Shown: positions 6,107-13,793 of the stretch, piece by piece
How positions within the stretch are numbered: the first letter of the stretch is position 1
Layout of the letters: every line of letters begins with the position of its first letter
Source: Porticoccus sp041592135
GTDB lineage: Bacteria; Pseudomonadota; Gammaproteobacteria; Pseudomonadales; Porticoccaceae
Strand: one strand, 5' to 3'
Length of the DNA stretch: 17,014 nt
Assembly (NCBI GenBank): GCA_041592135.1
Contig: JBFHQR010000039.1
Notes under the pieces: model-generated
Database searches by the model: none
The model's input: only the letters and a program-made list of their open reading frames with translations
What the model was told of the DNA's origin: nothing
Made by a program: the position numbers and the translations under genes

Positions 6107-6137
6107 TTGATTTTCCTTTTGCCTTCCCGGTTATACT
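6107..6137 (+). promoter_or_regulatory. Putative comEC promoter
   Basis: TTGATT (6107-6112) and TATACT (6132-6137) resemble -35 and -10 hexamers with a rather long 19-bp spacer. Transcription would begin near 6145. This overlaps the extreme upstream extension of the comEC frame and therefore argues for one of the later start codons. Confidence 0.4.
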
Positions 6138-6151
6138 GGCTCAATGCAGCA

Positions 6152-6166
6152 CCACCGGGACGGTGG
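6152..6166 (+). promoter_or_regulatory. Stem-loop in the predicted comEC leader
   Basis: CCACCG (6152-6157) pairs perfectly with CGGTGG (6161-6166) around a GGA triloop. It sits between the putative promoter and the AGGG at 6174-6177 that would serve the ATG at 6187. It could modulate translation or mRNA stability; this is an inference from position only. Confidence 0.3.
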
Positions 6167-6186
6167 CGGTGACAGGGATGTGCGCC

Positions 6187-8457
6187 ATGTATGCCATGTA
6201 CAGTTTTGCAGTGGGTATTTTTATACCGGCTTATTGGCCGGCGTTGCCGGGCGCGGCGGTCGCGGTCATGTTGCTTGCCTGTGGTGTGCTGTTGTTGCCC
6301 ACCCGCGTTCAGGTTATCGGCGGACTGTTGCTGGGCATGGCCTATGGTATCGGCTGGGGGCACCACAGTCTCTCCCATCATCTTCCCGACCCATTGACCC
6401 CGTCCGACTACACCGTCATCGGTGAAGTGGTCGGTATCCCCGTTGCGGACAGCGGTCGCACGCGCTTCAATCTGAAGTTGCAGCAGTCGCCCGCCCATCT
6501 CAAGTTAAAACAGTTGCGGCTCAGCTGGTATCAACACTCGGCAGTGCTCGAGCCGGGCCAGGTCTGGCAATTGCCGGTGCGCTTGCGGCGACCGCGGGGC
6601 AACGTCAATCCCGGTGGTTTTGACTACCAGGGGTGGTTGCTGGGGCAGGGTATCTCGGCCACCGGTTATGTCCGCTCATCGGGCGAGCAGCGCCTGTTGG
6701 GCCGGACTGTTTCAGTGGACAGTTGGCGCTTTCACCTGCGCACTGTGCTGCAGGCATCCCCTGCCAGCGAGCGGGCACAGGCGTTGATGGCCGCCCTGAC
6801 CCTGGGCGATCGCTCACTGATAGAGCGGGGATTGTGGCAGCGTTTGTCACAGTTTGGACTGGTTCACCTGCTGGTGGTCTCCGGGCTGCATATCGGATTT
6901 TTGGCCGGCTTCGGCTTTGCCCTGGGTGCCCTGCTGGCGAAATTGATTGGCCTGGCGGGAGTGCCGGTTAACGCCCGCTATGGTGGAGCGGTGCTGGCGC
7001 TTATTTTTGCCCTGGCCTACAGCCTGATGGCTGGATTCAGCCTCCCCACCCAGCGGGCCCTGATTATGGTGACAGTTGCCCTGCTGGCACTGCTGGGCAA
7101 TCGTCATCTGAGCAGGGCTGCGGGTTTTGGGCTGGCGCTGGCCGGGGTGGCGTTGATCGATCCCCTGGCCATCCGGAATGCGGGGTTCTGGTTGTCATTT
7201 GGCGCAGTAGCCGGTTTGCTGTGGCTGGTTCCCGCCCCGGTTCAGTCCTGCAAATGGTTGCGCTTCGCGCGAGTCCAGTGGTTGGTGTTTACCCTGTTGT
7301 TGCTGCCGCTGTTGCTTTGGCAGCTGCCGGTGGCCTGGTTGGCGCCGGTCATTAACCTGGTGGCGATTCCCTGGGTGGGTTTCCTGATTATTCCGCTTTG
7401 CCTGGTCGCGATGGCCATTTTCCCGTTCAGCGCTGGAGCGGCCAATGCCTGTTGGTCTGTGGCTGGCTGGCAGCTGAATCAGTTGCTGGCACTGCTGCAC
7501 TGGCTTGAGTTGCCGGATTGGCTGCCGGCTTATCCACCCTGGCCTCTGTCCGGGGTGAGCCTTGGTCTGATGATCGTGATAGCCGGGCTGTTGATCTTGC
7601 CGCAGGGTATTCCCGGCCGTTTTCTTTGTGTCCCGTTGTCGCTGGCGCTGTGCTGGTTGCCGGATACCCGCCCGTCACCCCTCAGGGTGACCGTGCTGGA
7701 CGTGGGGCAAGGATTGTCGGTGGTGGTGCAGACAGCCCGTCACAGTCTGGTGTATGACGCCGGCCCCGCCTACGGTGACAGTTTCGATACCGGCAGTGCC
7801 GTGGTGGTTCCGTTCCTGCGCCAGCGGGGGGTGACGGAGCTGGATAAGCTGGTGGTCAGTCACGCCGACAATGACCACGCCGGTGGCGCCGACGGTCTGC
7901 TGGAATGGTTGCCAGCCCGGGAGTTGCTGGTGGGGGAGACACTGGCGGTCCCCGGCATTCGACAGCGTCGCTGTCTTGCCGGTGAGTCCTGGCAGTGGGA
8001 CGGCGTGTCATTCCGGTTTTTGTACCCCTTTGCCGGCACAGAGGCCGAGGGCAATAACCGCTCCTGTGTGTTGTTGATTCGCTATGGTGATGATGCGCTG
8101 CTGCTCGCCGGTGATATCGAAGCCTCGGTTGAGCGGCAGCTGCTGGCTCTAAACCCGCCCATTCCCGATGCTATGGCCGTGCTCGTGGCACCGCACCACG
8201 GCAGTCGAACCTCTTCTTCCACAGCATTTGTTGCCGCCCTCAAGCCACAGCATGTGGTGTTTTCGGCGGGTTTTCGCCACCATTTCGGTCACCCCGCAGG
8301 GGTGGTTAGCGCCCGTTATCGGCAGCAGGGGGCCCGGCTCTGGAATACCGCAGAACAGGGTGCCGTTGAGTTTCGCTGGAACCGGTCGGGTGCACTGTCG
8401 GTGAGCGCCGCGCGCAACGCGGAGCGTCGTTACTGGTATGACGTCGCCGACAACTGA
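6187..8457 (+). CDS. comEC: ComEC/Rec2 DNA-internalisation channel protein
   Basis: ComEC forms the inner-membrane channel through which single-stranded DNA enters the cytoplasm during natural transformation. From ATG 6187 the protein has 756 residues and the full three-part layout: an N-terminal membrane segment with a DUF4131-like soluble part (about 1-190), the multi-helix competence domain with HLLVVSGLHIGF at 227-238, and a C-terminal metallo-beta-lactamase-like domain (about 498 to the end) with DVGQG 505-509, SHADNDHAGG 558-567, AGDIE 641-645 and PHHGSR 669-674. The metal-ligand residues look intact, so a nuclease role is possible. The start is uncertain: the frame is open back to TTG 6070, and ATGs exist at 6103, 6178, 6187 and 6196. 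I prefer 6187, which has AGGG 9 nt upstream. The gene heads the exbB-exbD-msbA-lpxK-kdsB run, as in related genomes. Confidence 0.95.
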   Translation: MYAMYSFAVGIFIPAYWPALPGAAVAVMLLACGVLLLPTRVQVIGGLLLGMAYGIGWGHHSLSHHLPDPLTPSDYTVIGEVVGIPVADSGRTRFNLKLQQSPAHLKLKQLRLSWYQHSAVLEPGQVWQLPVRLRRPRGNVNPGGFDYQGWLLGQGISATGYVRSSGEQRLLGRTVSVDSWRFHLRTVLQASPASERAQALMAALTLGDRSLIERGLWQRLSQFGLVHLLVVSGLHIGFLAGFGFALGALLAKLIGLAGVPVNARYGGAVLALIFALAYSLMAGFSLPTQRALIMVTVALLALLGNRHLSRAAGFGLALAGVALIDPLAIRNAGFWLSFGAVAGLLWLVPAPVQSCKWLRFARVQWLVFTLLLLPLLLWQLPVAWLAPVINLVAIPWVGFLIIPLCLVAMAIFPFSAGAANACWSVAGWQLNQLLALLHWLELPDWLPAYPPWPLSGVSLGLMIVIAGLLILPQGIPGRFLCVPLSLALCWLPDTRPSPLRVTVLDVGQGLSVVVQTARHSLVYDAGPAYGDSFDTGSAVVVPFLRQRGVTELDKLVVSHADNDHAGGADGLLEWLPARELLVGETLAVPGIRQRRCLAGESWQWDGVSFRFLYPFAGTEAEGNNRSCVLLIRYGDDALLLAGDIEASVERQLLALNPPIPDAMAVLVAPHHGSRTSSSTAFVAALKPQHVVFSAGFRHHFGHPAGVVSARYRQQGARLWNTAEQGAVEFRWNRSGALSVSAARNAERRYWYDVADN

Positions 8458-8488
8458 GCAGGCCATCACGAAAGTGTGATCGCGCGGG

Positions 8489-8508
8489 AAAAAAAAAGCC
8501 CATTGGGC
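8489..8508 (-). terminator. Possible weak minus-strand terminator between comEC and exbB
   Basis: On the minus strand GCCC-AAT-GGGC (8508-8498) is followed by nine Ts (8497-8489). The stem is only 4 bp and no annotated minus-strand gene reads into it, so any target would be antisense transcription from the exbB region. Confidence 0.25.
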
Positions 8509-8578
8509 GCTGGCCGTGCGTTCGTGGCCGTGGTCGATTATGGTAAAGTCCGCTCAGGTTATTGATTTGGGGATGAAT

Positions 8579-9214
8579 GTGTACGAATTGATCATTGCGG
8601 GCGGCTGGTTGATGCTGCCCATCATTCTCTCTTCCATTGTGGTCATCGCCATCGCCTTCGAGCGTTACTGGACATTGCGCCCGGCGAAGGTGGTGCCGCC
8701 AACACTACTGGGCCAGGTCTGGCAGTGGCTAAAACAGAACCAGCTCAGCAAAGAAAATATTCACCAGCTGCGCACCTCGTCGCCGCTGGGAACCATTCTG
8801 GCGGCGGGTATCAGCAACTCCGGCCACGGCCGGGAGGTGATGAAAGACAGCATCGAGGAGGCCGCCAACCAGGTGGTTCACGAGTTGGAAAAGAACCTCT
8901 CCCCGCTGGGTACCATTGCGGCCATTGCGCCGCTGCTCGGCTTGCTGGGTACGGTGATCGGCATGATCAAGGTGTTTACCGCCATCATGATTGAGGGCAC
9001 CGGCAACGCCGGCGTGCTGGCCGGCGGTATTTCCGAGGCATTGATTACCACGGCGGCGGGTCTCACGGTGGCGATTCCGGCACTGGTGTTCCACCGCTTT
9101 TTTGAGCGCCGGGTGGAGTCGCTGGTGGTGGAAATGGAAGAGCAGGCGGTCAAGCTGGTGGATGCGCTCCACGGTGATCGCGTCATTCGCGCCGACGAGA
9201 CCAGCGCGGCGTGA
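8579..9214 (+). CDS. exbB: ExbB/TolQ/MotA family proton-channel protein
   Basis: ExbB-type proteins assemble with ExbD into a proton-driven inner-membrane motor that energises TonB or similar partners. The 211-residue form begins at GTG 8579; an ATG at 8573 would add two residues and the frame is open to 8516. GTG is preferred because GGGG lies 6 nt upstream and the protein then begins MYELIIAGGW, which fits the N terminus I recall for pseudomonad homologues. Hydrophobic helices lie at about 8-27, 110-132 and 155-175, with the large cytoplasmic loop between the first two. The conserved stretches SPLGTIAAIAPLLGLLGTVIGM (as two parts around 108-129) and GGISEALITTAAGLTVAIP (149-167) are typical. 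No tonB is present nearby. Its stop overlaps the exbD start. Confidence 0.92.
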   Translation: MYELIIAGGWLMLPIILSSIVVIAIAFERYWTLRPAKVVPPTLLGQVWQWLKQNQLSKENIHQLRTSSPLGTILAAGISNSGHGREVMKDSIEEAANQVVHELEKNLSPLGTIAAIAPLLGLLGTVIGMIKVFTAIMIEGTGNAGVLAGGISEALITTAAGLTVAIPALVFHRFFERRVESLVVEMEEQAVKLVDALHGDRVIRADETSAA

Positions 9215-9633
9215 AATTTCGCCGGCAGCGCAAAACCGACCAGGGTGTCAACCTCACGCCACTGATTGATGTGGTGTTCCTGCTGCTCATTTTCTTTATG
9301 GTCTCCACCTCCTTTACCAAGGAATCGCACCTGGTGCTGGATCTGCCGGAGGCGGATGGCAGCGTGGAGGAGGCCCCTCCGGAGGCAATCGAGGTGTTGA
9401 TCGGCCGGGAGGGCGACTACAGTATCAATGGCAAACCGTTGATCAACCGCCAGATCGACACCCTGATGAGTGCGCTGCAGGAAGTTTCCCTCGGCGATAG
9501 CGCCAGGCCCCTGACCATTACCGCAGACGCCAATGCTACCCACCAGGCGGTGGTTACAGCCATGGATGCAGCAGGTAGAATGGGCTTTGTTCATCTCAAA
9601 ATAACGACAAAACAGCCTGACGAAGAATCCTGA
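9211..9633 (+). CDS. exbD: ExbD/TolR family protein
   Basis: ExbD is the single-helix partner of ExbB in the proton-driven motor. The 140-residue protein has a short basic N terminus, one transmembrane helix at about 18-36 and a periplasmic domain. LTPLIDVVFLLLIFFMV contains the essential proton-carrying Asp20. The GTG start overlaps the exbB stop (GTGA), indicating coupled translation in the correct stoichiometric pair. The periplasmic domain (about 40-140) has the family strand pattern including YSINGKPL and LTITADANATHQAVV. No TonB-like protein accompanies the pair; the locus instead links them to msbA, as in other gammaproteobacteria. Confidence 0.94.
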   Translation: MKFRRQRKTDQGVNLTPLIDVVFLLLIFFMVSTSFTKESHLVLDLPEADGSVEEAPPEAIEVLIGREGDYSINGKPLINRQIDTLMSALQEVSLGDSARPLTITADANATHQAVVTAMDAAGRMGFVHLKITTKQPDEES

Positions 9634-9642
9634 GGAGTCATA

Positions 9643-11514
9643 GTGACGAACACCCCCGATACCGAACACCCTGAGATGTCCGGTTTGCAGGTCTATTTGC
9701 GGTTACTTTCTTATCTCAAAGGTTATATCGGCATTTTCCTGCTCAGTATCCTGGGCTTGATCCTGTTCTCTTCCATGGAAATTGCCTTCATCGATCTGTT
9801 TGGCTATACCGTCAATGCCATCAACAAGCTGTCCGGAGAAGCCGGTGCCGCGGCGGCGCCCGCCCTGGATATCGGCAAGGGCTCGACCGCCTGGATAGCC
9901 ACGCTGCTGGGCGGTGAAGATGCATCCACCGAAATCCGTTGGATCGTCCCGGTCATCATGTTCATGATTGCGGTCGTGCGCGGGGTGGGTTTCTTTGTCG
10001 GCGGTTACTGTATGGCCTATGTCACCCAGATTCTGGTGCATACCCTGCGCATTCGGCTGTTCAACAAATACACCCGCCTGCCCAGCCGCTATTTTGATAC
10101 CCATATGTCCGGGCATCTCATCTCGCGCATCACCTTCCATGTCGCCCAGGTCACGCACGCCGCCACCAGCTCACTGAAAATCATTATCCGAGAGGGCGCA
10201 CTGGTCATCGGCCTGATCGGCTACCTGTTTTACCTGAACTGGCGTCTGGCGGCGATTTTCGTGATAGTGCTGCCGATGATCGGCGCGGTGGTGGGTTATA
10301 TCAGCAAGCGCTTCCGCCTGCTGAGTCGGCGGATACAGTCCTCGGTGGGCAATGTCACCCATGTGACCCAAGAGGCGGTGAGCGGCTATCGCGAAATGCA
10401 CCTCTACGGCGGCGCCGAATACGAACGGCAACGCATGTACCAGGCCAGCAACTACAACCGCCGCCAGCAAATGAAGATGGCGGTGGCGGAGGGCATCAGC
10501 TCACCCATTATCCAGCTGCTGGTGGCCACCTCGCTGTCATTGCTGATGTGGCTGGCCCTGGACCCCAATGTGCTGGTGAACATGAGTGGCGGGGAGTTCG
10601 TGCAGTTTCTCGGCTCCGCGGGCCTGCTGGCCAAACCCATTCGCCAGCTGTCCGAAGTGAACAGCAACATCCAGAAAGGCGTGGCGGCGGCGGGCACCAT
10701 TTTCGCCACCCTGGATGAAGTGGAGGAAACGGATTTGGGAACGCTTGAAAAGGCCCGTGTAAACGGTCATTTCGAGTTCCGCAATGTCAGTTTTGCCTAT
10801 GCAGAAGGCACCGAAAATGTCCTCAACGGCATCAATCTGGAAGTGAGCCCCGGTGAAACCATTGCCCTGGTGGGGCAATCCGGTGGCGGCAAGACCACGC
10901 TGGTGAGCATGATTCCGCGTTTTTACAACCACGGGGACGGGGAAATCCTGCTGGATGGCATCGATGTCAATGACTACCGGCTCGACAATTTGCGCAGCCA
11001 CATCGCCCTGGTGTCCCAGAATGTCATTCTCTTCAACGACAGCATTTACAACAACATCGCCTATGGCGCCCTGAGCCTGTGCTCGGAAGAGGCGGTGCGC
11101 GAGGCGGCCAAAGCCGCCCACGCCCTGGAATTCATCGAACGCCTGCCGGAGGGCTTTAATACCATGATCGGTGATGACGGCGTGATGCTGTCCGGCGGTC
11201 AGCGCCAGCGTCTCGCCATTGCCCGGGCACTGCTGAAAAATGCGCCGGTGCTGATTCTCGATGAAGCGACTTCTGCCCTGGATACCGAGTCCGAACACCA
11301 TATCCAGCGGGCGCTGGAGCAGGTGATGAAAGGGCGCACCACCTTTGTGATTGCCCACCGTCTCAGCACCATTGAAAACGCCAGCCGCATTGTGGTGATG
11401 GATAAGGGCAAAATTGTCGAACAGGGCACTCACCAGCAACTGCTGGCACTCAATGGTCGCTATGCACAACTGCACCAGAAACAATTCAGCGACGAAGTCG
11501 GGCCAACCGTCTAG
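9643..11514 (+). CDS. msbA: MsbA, lipid A-core flippase ABC transporter
   Basis: MsbA is a homodimeric ABC half-transporter that flips core-lipid A across the inner membrane. At 623 residues it is about 40 longer than E. coli MsbA. The membrane domain spans roughly 25-345. The ATPase domain has Walker A GQSGGGKT 411-418, the Q-loop Gln459, signature LSGGQ 516-520, Walker B VLILD 536-540 followed by Glu541, and the switch His572; all catalytic residues are present. Most of the extra length is in the loop between the first two helices (about 57-100), an Ala/Gly-rich stretch including GEAGAAAAPALDIG. The GTG start has GAGGAG 5 nt upstream, overlapping the exbD stop. The following lpxK supports the lipid A assignment over a generic exporter. 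Confidence 0.94.
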   Translation: MTNTPDTEHPEMSGLQVYLRLLSYLKGYIGIFLLSILGLILFSSMEIAFIDLFGYTVNAINKLSGEAGAAAAPALDIGKGSTAWIATLLGGEDASTEIRWIVPVIMFMIAVVRGVGFFVGGYCMAYVTQILVHTLRIRLFNKYTRLPSRYFDTHMSGHLISRITFHVAQVTHAATSSLKIIIREGALVIGLIGYLFYLNWRLAAIFVIVLPMIGAVVGYISKRFRLLSRRIQSSVGNVTHVTQEAVSGYREMHLYGGAEYERQRMYQASNYNRRQQMKMAVAEGISSPIIQLLVATSLSLLMWLALDPNVLVNMSGGEFVQFLGSAGLLAKPIRQLSEVNSNIQKGVAAAGTIFATLDEVEETDLGTLEKARVNGHFEFRNVSFAYAEGTENVLNGINLEVSPGETIALVGQSGGGKTTLVSMIPRFYNHGDGEILLDGIDVNDYRLDNLRSHIALVSQNVILFNDSIYNNIAYGALSLCSEEAVREAAKAAHALEFIERLPEGFNTMIGDDGVMLSGGQRQRLAIARALLKNAPVLILDEATSALDTESEHHIQRALEQVMKGRTTFVIAHRLSTIENASRIVVMDKGKIVEQGTHQQLLALNGRYAQLHQKQFSDEVGPTV

Positions 11515-11529
11515 GCCGATGGCTGCGCC

Positions 11530-12546
11530 GTGAAGATTTCCCTGGCACTGCAACGGGCCTGGTATCGACCGGGCAGCTGGGCCGGCCTGCTGCTGCCGCT
11601 GTCCTGGCCGTTTCGCGGCCTGGTGGCGCTGCGCCGCCGCCGGCTGCAACATGCCAACCCGCCGCTGCCGGTACCGGTGGTGGTGGTGGGCAACATCAGC
11701 GTCGGCGGGACCGGTAAAACCCCGCTGTTGGCCGCACTGGTGGCCCATTTCCAGGCATTGGGGTATCGCCCCGGTATCGTCAGCCGGGGTTACGGCGGCC
11801 ATGCCGCCCACTACCCGCTGCTGGTCAGCCGGGATTGCCGCGCCGACCAGGTCGGCGATGAACCCCTGTTGCTGGCCGCATACTGTCCCGTGGCGGTGGA
11901 TCCTGATCGCTATCGGGCCGCCTGTTTTCTGCTGGCGCAGACGGACTGCAACCTGTTGTTCAGCGATGACGGCCTGCAACACTACCGGCTGCCGCGGGAT
12001 ATCGAGGTGGTGGTCGTGGACGGCGAGCGCGGTTTCGGCAACGGTCACTGCCTGCCGGCCGGCCCCTTGCGGGAACCCCTGTCGCGCCTGAAACAGGCCG
12101 ATTTTGTACTGGTCAATGAAACGGTGGCCTCCCGGCAACTGGCGGGGGCGGAGGGTTTTCGCCTGGCACCGTTGCAACTGCGCCAGCTGTTGACGGGCGC
12201 GGTAGTGGCCGCCGATCAGTGGCAGGGCAGTCGCGAGGTCCATGCGGTGGCGGGCATCGGCAATCCCGCGCGTTTTGCCCGCAGCCTCCAGCTGTTGGGG
12301 TTTACCGCCAGGCTCCACGCCCTGCCGGATCACCACGACTACCGGGGTGACGAGCTGGACTTTGACGATGATCTGCCGGTTATCATCACCGCCAAGGATG
12401 CGGTAAAGTGCGCGGCTTTTGCTGCGGACAATGTCTGGGTACTGGATGTGGTTGCCGAGCTCGGCAGCCGGTTTTTAACGCGCCTTGAACAGCGGGTCGC
12501 GGCCATCAACACAGGGCGACTTGCGTCCATTAACAAGGGTGTTTGA
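11530..12546 (+). CDS. lpxK: Tetraacyldisaccharide 4'-kinase LpxK
   Basis: LpxK phosphorylates the 4' position of the lipid A disaccharide at the inner membrane, forming lipid IVA. The protein is 338 residues, within the usual range. It has an N-terminal hydrophobic helix (about 15-35), a P-loop VGNISVGGTGKTP at 53-65, SRGYGG at 85-90, GDEPLLLA at 109-116, and SDDGLQHYRLPRD at 145-157, all hallmarks of the family. PAGPLREP (176-183) and a later HHDYR complete the pattern. The start is GTG, 15 nt after msbA, with no strong ribosome binding site, so translation may depend on msbA. The 3' end is only 6 nt from kdsB. Confidence 0.96.
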   Translation: MKISLALQRAWYRPGSWAGLLLPLSWPFRGLVALRRRRLQHANPPLPVPVVVVGNISVGGTGKTPLLAALVAHFQALGYRPGIVSRGYGGHAAHYPLLVSRDCRADQVGDEPLLLAAYCPVAVDPDRYRAACFLLAQTDCNLLFSDDGLQHYRLPRDIEVVVVDGERGFGNGHCLPAGPLREPLSRLKQADFVLVNETVASRQLAGAEGFRLAPLQLRQLLTGAVVAADQWQGSREVHAVAGIGNPARFARSLQLLGFTARLHALPDHHDYRGDELDFDDDLPVIITAKDAVKCAAFAADNVWVLDVVAELGSRFLTRLEQRVAAINTGRLASINKGV

Positions 12547-12552
12547 ACTGTT

Positions 12553-13314
12553 ATGCCTTTTACGGTTGTTATTCCTGCACGTTTTTCCTCCACCCGCCTG
12601 CCGGGAAAACCGCTGCGGGACATCGCTGGACAAACCATGATCGAACGGGTCTACCGTCAGGCCGTGCAGAGCGCTGCCGAGCGGGTGATTATCGCCACCG
12701 ATGACCAGCGCATTGCCGATGCGGTAGCGGCGTTTGGCGGCGAGTGCTGCATGACCTCTGACAGCCATCAGTCCGGCACGGATCGCCTGCAGGAAGTGGC
12801 GGGGCAGTTGGCACTGCCCGGCGATCACATCCTGGTCAATGTGCAGGGGGATGAACCCCTGATTCCACCGCAGGTGATCGACCAGGTGGCCGGCAATCTG
12901 GCGGCTCAAGCCATAGCCGGGGTGGCGACCCTCTGTGAACCCATTCTCGACGATGCCAGTTTTACCAACCCCAATGTCGTCAAGGTGGTGGCCGACGCCC
13001 AGGGCATGGCGCTGTATTTCAGCCGCGCCCCGGTTCCCTGGCCGCGGGATTTCCCCGCCAACCGGGTGGCGGCCATGTCCGGGATCCACACTCCCATGCG
13101 CCATATCGGTATTTATGCCTACCGGGTGGCCCAGCTGAACAGGTTCGTGCAGTGGCCGGTGGCGCCGCTCGAATCCATCGAATGTCTGGAACAACTGCGT
13201 TTCATGTGGCAGGGCGAGCGCATCCACGTGGCACCGGCGGTGGCCGAGGTGCCCGGCGGAGTGGATACCGAGGCCGATCTGCAACGGGTGATCGCACGGG
13301 TTGCGGGGCGCTAG
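12553..13314 (+). CDS. kdsB: 3-deoxy-manno-octulosonate cytidylyltransferase KdsB
   Basis: KdsB activates Kdo as CMP-Kdo in the cytoplasm, the donor for attaching Kdo to lipid IVA made by LpxK. The 253-residue protein matches the family length. Visible motifs are the nucleotide-binding IPARFSSTRLPGKPL at 7-21, SGTDR at 74-78, VQGDEPLI at 96-103, RHIGIYAYR and the C-terminal PGGVDTEADL. The ATG start follows the lpxK stop by 6 nt, with AAGGGTG further upstream in the lpxK tail as a distant ribosome binding site. In many gammaproteobacteria a tiny Trm112-like gene (ycaR) lies between lpxK and kdsB; here there is no room for one. Confidence 0.96.
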   Translation: MPFTVVIPARFSSTRLPGKPLRDIAGQTMIERVYRQAVQSAAERVIIATDDQRIADAVAAFGGECCMTSDSHQSGTDRLQEVAGQLALPGDHILVNVQGDEPLIPPQVIDQVAGNLAAQAIAGVATLCEPILDDASFTNPNVVKVVADAQGMALYFSRAPVPWPRDFPANRVAAMSGIHTPMRHIGIYAYRVAQLNRFVQWPVAPLESIECLEQLRFMWQGERIHVAPAVAEVPGGVDTEADLQRVIARVAGR

Positions 13315-13316
13315 CG

Positions 13317-13793
13317 GTGAAAACAGTGAAGGTGCTTTTTGTCTGTCTCGGCAATATTTGCCGCTCGCCCACGGCGCATGGTATTTTTGAAAACATGGTG
13401 CGCGAGGCGGGCCTGCAGGAGCGGATTCTGATCGATTCGGCGGGCACCGGCGACTGGCATGTTGGCCGTCCGCCGGATCGCCGCGCCAGCGCTGCGGCGC
13501 TGGGCCGGGGCCACGACCTCAGCCACCTGCGGGCGCGCCAGGTGTGCCCCGAGGATTTTCGCGATTTCGACTACCTGCTGGCCATGGATCAGCAAAACCT
13601 GTGGGATCTGCAGGCCCTGGCACTGCCGGAGTTCAGCGGTCACCTGGGGCTGTTCCTCGATTTCGGCCACAGCGGCTTGAAGGAAGTGCCCGATCCCTAC
13701 TACGGGGGCGAGGATCACTTCGAGCAGGTGCTGGATCTGGTGGAAGATGCCGCCGCCGGGCTGCTGGCCCATTTGCGCGGGCAACTGGATTGA
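13317..13793 (+). CDS. Low-molecular-weight protein tyrosine phosphatase
   Basis: These small cytoplasmic phosphatases hydrolyse phosphotyrosine through a Cys-phosphate intermediate. The 158-residue protein has the active-site loop CLGNICRS at 10-17 (nucleophile Cys10, Arg16) and the DPYYG motif at 126-130 with general acid Asp126. The family length is about 150-160. The GTG start is 2 nt after the kdsB stop; GTG at 13326 would remove three residues. Unlike Wzb/Etp phosphatases it is not next to a tyrosine kinase or capsule genes. Its position between kdsB and murB is conserved in pseudomonads, suggesting a link to envelope synthesis that the sequence does not define. Its stop shares one base with the murB start. 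Confidence 0.94.
   Translation: MKTVKVLFVCLGNICRSPTAHGIFENMVREAGLQERILIDSAGTGDWHVGRPPDRRASAAALGRGHDLSHLRARQVCPEDFRDFDYLLAMDQQNLWDLQALALPEFSGHLGLFLDFGHSGLKEVPDPYYGGEDHFEQVLDLVEDAAAGLLAHLRGQLD

Noticed and set aside
10537..12336. A 599-codon open frame on the minus strand
   Set aside because: It lies entirely opposite msbA and lpxK, both of which have complete family motifs; its product is Gln/His/Gly-rich low-complexity sequence typical of antisense frames in GC-rich DNA.
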